Source: Burhinus oedicnemus (taxonomy: Eukaryota > Chordata > Aves > Charadriiformes > Burhinidae). Taken from it: a stretch of DNA of 64,000 nucleotides. Location: positions 2,228,190 to 2,292,189 of the forward strand of contig VFFE01007100.1 in NCBI GenBank assembly GCA_008921705.1, given 5' to 3'. Each line of letters begins with the position of its first letter. The stretch's first letter is position 1. Below are positions 34,641 through 46,200 of the stretch, one piece after another. The position numbers and the translations under genes are program-made. The notes under the pieces were generated by a model. The model did not search any database. It had not been told where the DNA came from and saw nothing but the letters and a program-made list of their open reading frames with translations.

Positions 34641-37600
34641 ACACGCTCCCCCGGAGGGTGATGGAGCAGCGGGGCAGTGCGTGTCCCCGGGTGGGCATGG
34701 GGACCGGCAGTGCCAGCCCTGGGTGCGACCTCTGCTCCCCGCCTTGGACAGCCTTGGGCACCGGTGTGTGTGAGACACATCTCACTGAGAGCTTTACGGT
34801 GCGTGTGCGCGTGGGGTTGCGCCCCTTCTCAAAGGGGCTTGCAAGAGTCCGGGGTGGCTAACAGGGGGAGGCAGAAAGCTGACTTGTTTTGTCCGTAACT
34901 GACGGGGATGGGCAGCCCTGGCAGAGGAAAACTCTGTCATGTACGAAGTGATTTCGGGTAGGGGACTGGGGGCTGCCCTTCCTTACGCTGCAGTCTGTCC
35001 TTCAGATCCTGAGCAGTCACTCAGCTATGCTTTTTTGCTCCTATGACTTTTTAAGGCTTGCTTTATTTGCTAGGCAGGCAGCAGTGTCTAAGCTTCCCCT
35101 GTGCAGAGTTGCAGAAATCGATTCCTGCTATTTAGTATTGAAAGAGACTGGAGGTCAGCTGAGTTTCCAGACTCATCAGGTTTCCTCCTCCTCTCCAAGA
35201 AAGGCTTTGGCTTTGTGGTGCGTTGGCTGAAGAAAACCAACTGTCCAAGGCTGGAGAGGAAAAGGGCAAAACCGACAACCACACAAAATAAAATGTATGT
35301 TTTTTCAGGTGCATGTGATCAGGCCAGTCCAGCCATGCCAGTGTCCTCGCGGGTGTCAGGTATGGACATGGGATGTAGGTTTAGGTTTGATTCTTCCTGT
35401 GAACACAAGAATAGGGTCTGGGATGCAGAATACGAGGGTTTCCTGTTAATGTACCTGTGGCAGCAGCTGCTTGGAAAACTTCATCTCATTTTGAAGTCTG
35501 ATTAAATTGAGGGGAAAGGAGCTTTCACAGTCTGTCTCTTCTCAGAACAGAGTCTGAGCAATGGAGCTTAAATCAAATTCAACAGCAGCTTTGTACGCCC
35601 AAAGACTACGTGGCCAAGCAGTTTGATTTTAAGGGGCTGCGTTGTGCTGGCTGGGTAGCCCCGATGAGACGTTCTCGTCTGAATTCCCTCCCAGAGGAGT
35701 TACAGATTTAGTCTTGATTGAGCATAGTCACGAGTTTTTGAAATGTTTTTGAGGTGGAAGAAAACTCCAGCAGCTGTTTCTGTCAGAAACGAGTGTGAAC
35801 GTGTTTAGTACCCGCACTGACGCTTCTGCGGCTTGTGACCCTCCACTAAACGTGACAGCAGAGGGGGAGGCTTGTGCAAGGTTCCCCCTCTGCCGCACGC
35901 TCCCCTGAGGGCGCAGCTCAGAGAGCGGGGGGCCTCGGGGCGGCTTCCCAGCAGACAGGCAGAACTGGAACAGGTTTGTGAACGGGCCGGGAAGCAGGTT
36001 ACTCACTGGCTTCTTTCCACAAGGGTAAAGACATTGTAAGCACCTCCTGCGGCCAGGTGTGAAGAGGTCCCAGCATCCCCCTCACAGAGGAGCCCAGACA
36101 AGTGCACCACCTCCTAATTCCCCTGGGGGGAAAGGCTTTACAAGCCCCAGGTGAAAGCAGCAGGGAAAAGTCTGAGATTTTTGCAATAGTTTTTGTACTG
36201 ATGCTAGCTTCGCTGGCCCGTACGCTGCACGTAGCTACGGCAAGTTTACAGGATCTAGTTTATGATTTACATTCAGACACAAAAATGTAGCTCTCCATAT
36301 TTCTATAAAACTGAATTATTGTCCGTGTGTCAATGACATCAGCATATCTATCAGTGCAAGAGATGCATTTTTATCATTTTCTGTATTACAATGAGATGTG
36401 TGCTTTACAAATAGCTCAAGCACAACCATAAAAATAAGGCCTATCCCAAGTAATATGTCAGAAATAGAAGTTCCGCTGCCCTGGATTATTGTTACTTTTT
36501 GCCAGCTTGATCTCACAGGACACTTGCAGCTCCCCTGATGTATTGCAGGATGGAGACCTGCCAGGGATCTGAAGGAAATAAAGTCCTGCAAGCTTTGCCA
36601 GTTCTCTCCTCCCTTTGCTGCGTGTGTACATGCACGCTGAGGAGCAGGAACAATTCCTTCCAGACTGTTTATGCTGGGCCTTGCCCTATCTCGTCACCAG
36701 TGCAGCTGTGTGACCATAGTCCCCTCCTTTTTCCCAGGCTCCATGTTTTTAATACACGTATGCTTTGCTGAAGCATCCTGGAGAGGCGGTGTGCGTGTGC
36801 TGTGTTCAGCATGCCTGCTTCCAAGGGCTCTTGAGGAAGAATGAAATATGGCCTAGGGGAGAACTATGCATTATGAGAATTTCAGGAATGATTTGCTCAG
36901 CCCTAAATAAAGGTTGTTTCCAATTAGGTTAATGAAGGACATCATTCTCATGGCCAGAGTCACTCGGTCTGGTACAGGGAGGTATAAATCACCTGTCCCC
37001 GTACCACGGACACTCTTTACCCTCCAAAGAGCACATCAGAGTAAGGGAGATTATTTTCACTGTGCTGTGAAGCATTTAGCATTCGGGATGCTCTGTGGAG
37101 GAGGTGAACCCAGCAGCCCTCTTTCACCACCAGTGCTGTGTCCTCCTGCCCACCCAATAGTACAAGGGGGGCTGCCAGTCTCCAGCACCTCAATGTCCTC
37201 CTCTCCTGCTGGATTCATTCTCCTCTGCACCAACTTTGCTCCCAGGGTGAGTGAGTCCCAGTCCCGTTCCCGGGTGCCACTCTGCAGCTTGGGACATGGC
37301 TCCAGCTCTCTGACCCCTTGGCCCAGCTTGCACCATTGCAGGGCTCTCATCACCAGAAACTGCAGCTCCCTTCCTTGCGGTCTGATGTGCGTGGGGATGG
37401 TCAGGGCAACAAGCAACACCGAAGGTGCTTGTATGGACAAGTGGTGTAACTCTGCCCCAGACAGAGCTAGCCTGATGGTGTGTGCATTTATCCCAAAGGC
37501 ATAGGCTCATATCTCACATCCAAAATGTGCCTCGGGGAGCTCTGTCCATTTTTCATCTGTTTGTGGTTAAGGGGAAAGAAACAGTCACTTTCTCAAGAAA

Positions 37601-40600
37601 TTCTGAAGAGAAACTTAGAAGCTGATGAATATGTAGCAAAACCTTCTCCCTCCTTCCCTTTCCACATCCACAGTGTCATAGCGTGGGTCTAATAACTTGG
37701 TTTTCTAATAAATTTAACCTTAGCATCAATTAAAATGCTTTGGCACACAAGGAAGGGAGAGGTGGGCTCCTAAGGACATTCATCATAGAAAGTACATTGA
37801 GATTGGATTTTCGTTAGCTGTGAAATTAAATACTCTGAAGCAGCTTTTTCACCCTGACAATTATGAATATGCATCAGAGTGATGTTCTCACCCTGCCCTG
37901 TCTGCTCCTGCATGTGCTGGTGAGGAGGAAAAAAGCCCATTTCCTCACAAACCTTTTAGAGGGTGGCCTGAAAAAGGGAGAAGTTGGGCTCCAACCTTTT
38001 CTGCTTCCTTGCGATGGAGAAATCTCATCCAGTAGCATCCCGTCAGTACCGCCTGCTCCCTTCAGTTACAGCCTTAGATCTCCTAGTTGTCTGTCTTGCA
38101 GCTGGCAAACTTTAGTCTTCCACTAAAGCCCAGATTTGCCATTGCTGCTTTTTCCTGAAGATAAAATGACTCACAAGGTTTTAAACACAACCTGAACACA
38201 AACCCCATTTATTTTGCTGTTCCTTATGAGTCACTGTGTAGTATGGTGAGGAATTGAGGCTTGGGACAAGGTTTGCACAGTGCAAGTGAAGAAAGGTTGG
38301 GAAATGTTTCCCTTTTTCCTGCCAGGGATTTCCAGCACTTGTGTCCAACAAGTTGGGATTATCAGTGAAAAATCTCAAGGGAGAACTTAAGTCTCCACTG
38401 GACAGTCAATAAAGGGAGAGATTTGGCTTGAATCCTGGGTGCAAAAGCACTCGGAGTGCTTGCAAGGAGCTCACATCGCAGGGTCAGTTCCAGGAACATC
38501 CTTTTATTGAAATGATTGATCTCATAAAGGGAGAAAACAATCACCTCCCACCCCTGGGACCGCTGTGCTCACCTCCTAGATGATTTTGTAGCCTGCCTGC
38601 AATGAAGCAGTGTGCACTTGCTGCCCCGAGCCCGGCTCGCACTGAGCACTGTTGGGCTGGTTTCTGCAGGCTGCCCTTGCAGAGGGAGCACACCGGAGGG
38701 ACGGGGCCTGGGGCTACCCGCCTCCCAGAACAGGTAACCACAGTTTTGCTATTGCTTTAATATCTGCGGGAAGATGGGCCCAGCACAGAGCAGGGCGAGG
38801 AGGGACAGCTTAAAGCTGCCTGGCGTCACCTCTGTGCTGGTGCCTCTGGGATTCATGGGCTCCACTCAGGCTTCCTGTCGATTCGATTTCCCAAGCTCCC
38901 AGGGAGCAAATGGGAAAGGCCACCCCGGCTGGACACCGGCACGTCCCAGTGCCTCGGTGGGGCAGGCAAGGAGGAGCTTCGCAGAGCTGCAGGTGCCATC
39001 AGTCATGCTGAGGACACGGAGAGGGGACAGTCACCTTCAACATCAGCCTGTAAGGGAAAGCCTGCGAGCAGGTGGCGAGCTGAGCAAACCAGGTATTCTG
39101 AGAAGCTTTTAGTGTGGTGCAAGTGCAAAAAGATCAGGCAGTGAATTGCTTCCCTGGGTACCCAGCGCAGGCTGAGGAATGGCGCGCAGCTTCCCAAGTT
39201 AATATTAGCTGGGTTAATTTCCTGCCTGAACCCTTTTCCCTCTAAGCAAAGCTCAAGGTGGATCTTGGCCCACTGCTGCTCAGAGTCCAACCTTGCGTGC
39301 CCCGGTAATTACGTTGTGGAGACGTTTACAGGGATGACCAGGGAGTCTGCACTCTGCCCAGAGCAGCTGGAAAGCCCAAGCGAGCGGATGGAGGTTACAG
39401 TGACTCCTCGTGACCTTCTCACGAGCAGCATCTGCTGCCGTGGGGCCACGCTGACAGGGCTTGGTGCTCTGCACCGTGAGCAGGCAAGATGAACAGGGAG
39501 AGGGTAGGAGGGGTGTAAAGCAAGCACCTTGTGAATTATGTTTGCTAAGAAAAGCGAAGTGATGCAGCTGAAGTATATCACGCAAATGAGGACATTCAAA
39601 TGTGTTAGAGCGGTCCAAGGCTACCCCAGTGCTAAAGCAGAACTGAGAGCGCGATGTCCACCAGCCGGAAAAGCGGATCAGGGGAGTGTGCACCTGCAAA
39701 GTGTGTGCTGGGCTGGCAAGGAGAAGTTCTCCAAGTCAAGTTGCTGCTCTGACACCAACACTGTATTATTTAAAGTAGGAAGCCTCTAAGATGCAAATGT
39801 TACTATTTTCCTTACATATTTTAGCAGGCAAGTATTAAAAGGTAACGAATTTTTAATGCTGAACATCAAAACTGCTTGTACATAAATACAAGTAATGATG
39901 AGAAGCTGCCGTACTGTATTTGTACGTACTGGTAACAAGACAGGGGACATTTGATATGTTCAAGTAGCAAACCAGGTGTGTGGCTGTCAGCCTGCCTGGG
40001 CAATCACGCCGCTGGGTGCTTTTTCCCATAGGTGCTGGAATATCAAACCCCAAGCGCTAGCAGCCTCTTCCAACCCCGCAGATAACAGCTGGAGTTTAGC
40101 TCCTTGGTAAAGCACGTGCTGTTGTTAAATGAGTGCTTTGCTTTGCACAACAGAAGACTGGAAAAATCCCAGGTGTGGTGGTCATTTCTCTGAAGATAAA
40201 GATTGTGTCAGGAAGCTCTTTTGTACGAGGAAACCCAAGCAGAAGTGGTTAGACCTCCTGGCTGTGCCTGTTTGCTCTCACGATGTCCACACAGTGCCAC
40301 TGGCCAGACTTTCCAGACCCAGGCAGGAGGGTGGGGTGTTCCAGACCAGTACAGTGTCTCTCTGCACAGCTTCCTGAGAGCCTGTCAGTTTAGCAGGAGG
40401 GTGTAAATGGAGCTTAATTTAAAATCACATTTGCATCAAGCTGTCAAGCCAGTAACCTGGGCAAAACATGTCTCAAGGATGTGGGAGTCTGCCAGCAGCA
40501 CAAGGGCTTTGGCCATGTCTATTAGAGCGAGCAAGCCAAAGCCTGGCTTGCTGTTGCTCCTTCTGTCTTCAGTGCATGACACCTCTTTCTGTGGAGCACA

Positions 40601-41190
40601 CACTTGCTGGGACTGTTTTGCACAGACCAGTCCCTCTTGCTTTCCACCGTCTGTGTTCATAAGGAGAGCAGGAACCATCCAGGGAGGCCAGCAGTTCAAC
40701 AGAGTCAATTGAGAACCGTGGATGACCATTGCAGCTCTCATTAACTAAATTAACCATCATCCAGCCTGGCCTCCAGGGGCAACTCCATCATACTCATGGT
40801 ATGTAGGCACCAACCATAAAAATATTTGATTGCTTAACATCAGATGCTTGAGAAAGGCTCACTGAAAAGTAGCAAGTGGGACTATGTGAACTGTAAACAT
40901 CCCATAGGTTGTGTGCCCACCTAACCCAAGAAAGCCATGAAGTAGACCAGAGGAACCGTGGTCCGTCAGTATTTGGCTGTATGGGCCAGTAACACAGAGA
41001 GTGAAGAACTATTGGCAGGATCTCTTGGCAGTTTAACACCAAGTAGTGTCTTAAAATGCATTTACACTCAAAGCTAATTTACTCGTACTTCAAGTAATTA
41101 GCTCCATCTGTCTGAATGCAGCCTTGGATGTGAGGCGTGCATTTTCACCTGGGTACAGATAACAAAGGTAGTTGCTCCGTGAAGTCCATG
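34641..41190. other. Gene-poor interval
   Basis: No supported coding exon in 6.5 kb. Open frames at 36914-37504 and elsewhere have no recognisable domain. If the CpG-island exon belongs to the opsin gene, this is its 5' UTR intron. Confidence 0.55.
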
Positions 41191-41745
41191 TCACAGAATC
41201 ATAGAATGGTTTAGGTTGGAAGGGACCTTAAAGATCATCTTGTTCCAACCCCCTTGCCACGGGCAAGGACACCTCCCACTAGATCTGGTTGCTCAAAGCC
41301 TCATCCAACCTGGCCTTGAACACTTCCAGGGATGAGGTCTCCACAGCTTCTCTGGGCAACCTGTGCCAGTGCCTCACCACCCTCAGAGTGAAAAATTTCT
41401 TCCTGAGATCTAATCTAAATCTCCCCTCTTCCAGTTTGAAGCCATTACCCCTTGTCCTATCACTACATGCCCTTGTAAAACGTCCCTCTCCAGCTTTCTT
41501 GTAGGCCCCTTTCAGATACTGGAAGGCTGCTATAAGGTGTCCCCGGAGCCTTCTCTTCTCCAGGCTGAACACCCCCAGCTCTCTCAGCCTGTCCTCATAG
41601 CAGAGCTGCTCTAACCCTCTGATCGTCTTCGTGGCCCTCCTCTGGACCCGCTCCAACAGGTCCATGTCCTTCTTATGTTGGGGGCTCCAGAGCTGGATGC
41701 AGCATTCCAGGTGGAGTCTCACAAGAGAAAAGTAGGGGGGGAGAA
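41191..41745 (-). mobile_element. CR1 LINE, 5'-truncated, antisense to the plus strand
   Basis: The plus strand begins with TCACAGAATCATAGAATGG and GGTTGGAAGGGACCTTAAAG, the reverse complement of the avian CR1 3' end with its ATTCTATGA octamer tail. The minus strand is open for 160 codons and reads as the C-terminal part of the CR1 ORF2 polyprotein (LECCIQLWSPQHKKDMDLLE, RVQRRATKTIRGLE, FFTLRVVRHWHRLPREAVE). It diverges from the CR1 pattern near 41745, where the copy is 5'-truncated. The frame is open over its full length, so the copy is fairly young, but with no endonuclease or full reverse transcriptase it is immobile. Confidence 0.95.
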
Positions 41746-43209
41746 TGTCAGCAAAACTCATGGAGAGAAAGGCTCCGTCTCCCCCGGCTCTTGGCCCATG
41801 CGATAGCTCCCAAGCCGCCTGACGGCAGTTAGAGGTCAGGCAGGGATCTGTGCTGGGCTAGCGTTGCTATTCACCTCCTCCCCGTAAGGCCAAATCTCTT
41901 CCCTGTTCCAGCTCGCAGTGTGGCCCCATGAAGACAGGCTATGGGGCAGGAATAAGCAGCCCGTTGCCACTTGTCAGGGTTAAACCGTGCCGTGGCTGTC
42001 CCCAGCTGCTTCCCAGCCCCTGCTCCCCGGCAGGACGCTGTTCTCGGTTCTCCTGCGGCATGCAGGTAGGGACCTTGGGGAAGGAGGCAGGAATACTGCA
42101 TGCATTAAACATCCCAGCAAGCAAGCTAACAGCTATTGAAACATATAATTAAACCATTAGTTTCCCTCGCCCCCTCTATTTTTTTTTTCGTCACCTGAAC
42201 AAAATATTTTTCCATTTATTTGTTATCAGTGAAGGGAGTGACTATACTGAAACACGTCTGCTGTTCTGCTCTACTACCCCCTATTAACTTCCTAAGCACT
42301 TGGGAACCTTTGGCTCAGCTGCGTGAAATAACAGGGAAACTAATTAGGCCGATAAAACTCAATGATTGAGTCAGGCACCCTGAGAAAGGGAATGACTTTT
42401 TACTACTTTTTTTTTTTTTTTTTGATAATACATGTGTTCACCCTCAAGTTCTCCACCGCCTGCACTGCTGGCAGCACGGATCAGACTCGGGTACAGTTGG
42501 AGAAGGAAGGTCCCAGCCAGGAGCAGTGATGATCGGGGTGACAATTCCTTTCTGTCCCCAGCCGTGGGGTCTCCTGGGACGGGGTTTGATGAACAGCTTG
42601 TTGCAAGTCCCTGTGTCTGCGTGGGCCCTTCTCAGCACGCACAGTGCACGTCTCACAGCAGAGGCAATTAATATGCCGCCGGGATGGCACACAAACAGGT
42701 CTTGGCTGCATCGCAAAGAGAGTTTGGGCCAAGCCTCTCTGCTGATGTGGACACAGGGACAGGCAGAGGCACGCAAAGGACTGGGTAAACTGGGAGGAGG
42801 TGGGGGACTTGGCAGAACACGAAGCCTCCAGCTCTGAGCAGCCGGTCCCCGTGTCCAAACACGCGGCGCCTGCTGCAGTCAGCGCATGGCTGAGACTTGC
42901 AAAGAAAATTTAGATCCAAAGGCTAATGCTAATCAGTAAAATCTGTAATTGAAGAAATGGTAATCAAGTGAGATTACCAGCCTGATCCTATTAGCGGCCC
43001 CCTGCCCAGCTGGTTCGGCCAGCGCTGCACGCAGCGTTAACGAAGCCACCTCCTGCAGCGGTGGGCCGGGGGGCGGCACGCTGCTGCCTTGGTTGTAGCA
43101 CCATGCCCGGAGCATGTTGCAGAGCTGTTCTCCCCAGGAACCGCGGGAACTGAGTGCTCCTTGATTGGCCAAAATTCACTCTCACTTGTATCTGTATCTT
43201 GCTTTGCAG
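41746..43209. other. Interval between CR1 and opsin exon 1
   Basis: It holds a T18-type homopolymer near 42405-42423 and otherwise moderately GC-rich sequence. No supported exon. It would contain the proximal opsin promoter if the gene starts here. Confidence 0.5.
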
Positions 43210-43297
43210 ATGGGAAATGTGTCCAATGCCTCGGTGTTCATCTCCACCTTATCGGAGAGAGAAGACCTGATTTTTGGCACGCTCTATTTAGTCTTTG
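43210..43297 (+). CDS. OPN5L1: Opsin coding exon 1
   Basis: It codes for MGNVSNASVFIS through LYLVF plus one base of Gly30: the glycosylated N-terminus and the start of TM1. The donor is CTTTG|GTAAGG. The ATG directly follows TTGCTTTGCAG, a good acceptor, so a 5' UTR exon may be spliced right to the start codon. An in-frame ATG at 43165 would add 15 residues if there were no such splice. Confidence 0.75.
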
Positions 43298-46200
43298 GTA
43301 AGGAAAGACAGCCTGTTATACTCTCCCTGCTGTGGGCAGCCCAGTTGCCTGCCTGTCAGAGGCGTTCAGGCCTTTTGCGTTCACTGATGCTTCCAGAAGC
43401 GTTCAGTCGTTAGCAGAATAATCAAACTGGCCCTCCCCACGTTACTCCAAAGGATGATCTGGACAAAGCCTGATGATGGCATTCCCCTCTCAGGGGAACT
43501 GCAAGTACCATTTATGTTTTTAAATATTTGGAATTTGAAGAACAACCTTTCAGGAGTGCGTAGTAACTCCTACTGCAGCCACCTGATGTGACAGGGACTC
43601 TCTGTTAGCATTGCCAGCTTCATGACTATTGAAGGTGATTTGGTCCTCTAGCTGGCCCTTGCTTTCAGAAGATGCTGGTGAATGTCCTGTGATTTGGTAC
43701 CAGAAAGCCAGCGGGCAAAATTGAGGGGCTGGGACATGCTCTGAGGTGGCCTAGCCCTGGTTGGTGTGGGCCAGAAGTGGTTGATGGGCAGAGAAAAACC
43801 TTCCAGTTTCTTGAGCCCTGAGCAAGTTGTCTCCCAGATTCCAGAAAAGTTTTTCATGCCTGTGAGGATGGGGGACCCAAGGGATGCTCATGCCACTGGG
43901 ACTGCCAGCAGTCCTGTAGGCACCTACAGCTCCTAGGAGTTAGTAAAGCTAATCAAATGTACTTAGTACAGATGTGAGACTAGCTCTGTGGGAAAAATGC
44001 TGGGAACGAGGACAAACATCTCAGTACTCTACCCTCCAGCAACTCCAAAGCCCTGGATTTGGCCAGGTCTTGTGTGGGAATCCTGTTCCTGAGAGGAACT
44101 TTAATGTTGGCCATTCAGCAGCTTTGGAAGCTGGTTCTTACCATGGTATTTAATTTACAGCCTAATCCATTAGGGAGAAAGTCTTGTCCTACCCAACCTG
44201 CCCCAAGACCAGCAAAGATTCCCCTTCTGAGGACACTGAAACCTCTTTCCAATGAAAGCACAATTACATAATTAAAAAAAAAAAGAGAAAGCCCTTGTTA
44301 TAAAATTTTAATCACCACTGTTGTTTTTAAATACACTAATAGCAAACACAGAGCCTTCTTTTGTTTAGTCTAGGTTTTTCTTGATCTTCATAATGCCTTT
44401 CTTCTTGTTTATTTTGTTACCATGATATTGGACAACACAGACTCACAGGAGTGACATTGCCAGAAAGAAATTAAAAAGGCGAAGGGGCTCAGCTCCTTGG
44501 CCTCACATCAGAAGAGCAATCGCACAAAGCTCCCGTTATTTATCTAGCTGGAAGGAAGTGCCCCCCTTGCTCCTTCCAGCTGGAAGAAGTGAGTCTGGCC
44601 AGATCCTGCACCCGGAGCCTATTGCAGTCTCATCCCATCACTGCCCTCCTACCAAACTCCTCTGTAGGATGTCCGGAAGGGGAAAGGATCAAATTCAATG
44701 TAAAGCAGCTCCAGATGTGCTCACAGAGCTCTGCAGGTCCTGGGGGCTCCCCTGCTCAGCTCGCTCCAGAGAGGGAGGCCTGGAGCCCTTTCCACCCTCT
44801 GTAGACATCTCCGGTGTTTGCTTCCAAACTTCTCAAGGTGATCCTGGCTCCTTTCCTGGCTGTTACGGACAGCACTGTTCCTCTGCCTTCTCCACAGGCA
44901 TTGTGTCCCTCTCTGGGAACTCGCTGCTCCTGCTGGTGGCCTATCAGAAGAGGTCCATGCTGAAGCCTGCCGAGTTCTTCATCGTCAACCTGGCCATCAG
45001 TGACCTGAGCATGACAGTGACGCTCTTCCCCTTGGCCACCTCCTCCTTCTTTGCACACAGGTACCTTGTGGAAGTGGCTCTTCACTGGCCAACGGCCCTG
45101 GCTGCAGTTTGCAAACCTTGTCTTGAAATGGGGAGATCCCTGATAGGGGTCTGCAGGGACCCAAGGAGTAAGTGTGGTGGCATTGGGGCACTGTGTAACC
45201 TCACAGACACCCATCCCACAGCAGGTTGCTTTCCTGTTCCCTGTCCCTCTGGTTTATCACATAGACCTGCTGCAAAAGGGGTTCGGTGGTGGGTTTCTGA
45301 GCTGGCACCCACATAATACATGCAGTGGTGTGCGCTGGCATGGATCAGGGCAGCTCCCACACCCATGGCTCCATCTGTGCCTGTCACTGGGATGCTCGGG
45401 GAACAAATCAGGAGCAAGATCATGCCCGTGTTTTCTTGGGCAATCAGGTGCCGGTATCCGTGCAGCCATGGCAGCCACTCTGCACATGGCTGGCTTTGCT
45501 TCTGGTGTGGGACCAGTGGCTGAGGTCCCACCACCCACTGCCGCTAGGAGAGCGGGCTGGGAAGCACTCAGCCTTCCTGCAGAGCAGGGACCACGGAGAA
45601 AATTCCTGTCCGGCCGAGTGGCGGGGGCTGTCAGCCAGCCTCCCTGGGCGGAGGGGAAGGGCTGGGTTTCCCCGCAGGCTTTCCCTTGCAGGTGGCTGTT
45701 CAACCAGGCGGTGTGCACCCTCTACGCCTTCTGCGGGGTCTTGTTCGGGCTCTGCAGCCTCACCAGCCTGACGGTGCTCAGCACGGTTTGCTGCCTGAAG
45801 GTCTGTTACCCAGCATATGGTAGGTGCTGGGATGCATTATCTCATCTATACTTACACCCCTCTCTGTTAACATAACCCTTTTTTTTTTTTATCGGCCAGA
45901 TCCACCTCTTCTGGGAAAGCTTTGCCCCAGGGCAACCTATTCCCAGTCAATACACTGGTGCAGAAGACTCTGAAGGCTTTTCTCACTTGTGTATTCACCC
46001 CCCCTCCACCACTGTGGGGCTATGGAGCCCCAGCACCCTGTGCCCATGGCCTGCGCTCGCATCTCAGCCGTCCCCTGCTGCACTCCAGGGCTCAGGAGCA
46101 CCATCCAGAAAAGTGTCAAGGTGGTTGTCCCCGCTCTGTAGAAAAGTCCCAGCTGCTGTATCACAGCAGGTTGCAGGGTTCTGAGTGTCCGTACACAGGC

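Noticed and set aside
33593..34861. Very long open frames on both strands (up to about 400 codons) rich in PGSA/HRAL or GAEPGAGQSP repeats
   Set aside because: They are translations of the 15-17 bp minisatellite. The unit has no stop in any frame and is not a multiple of three, so every frame stays open on both strands. There is no splice or start context.
36914..37504. 196-codon plus-strand open frame
   Set aside because: Ser/Pro/Cys-rich low-information composition. The minus strand is open over the same bases, and no recognisable motif is seen.
41279..41761. 160-codon minus-strand frame as a host gene
   Set aside because: It is the C-terminal part of the CR1 LINE ORF2, adjoining the typical CR1 3' tail.
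44558..45316. 252-codon frame taken as one single-exon gene
   Set aside because: Only 44898-45060 is opsin exon 2. The flanks are intron read-through, shown by the acceptor and donor and by the loss of opsin similarity.
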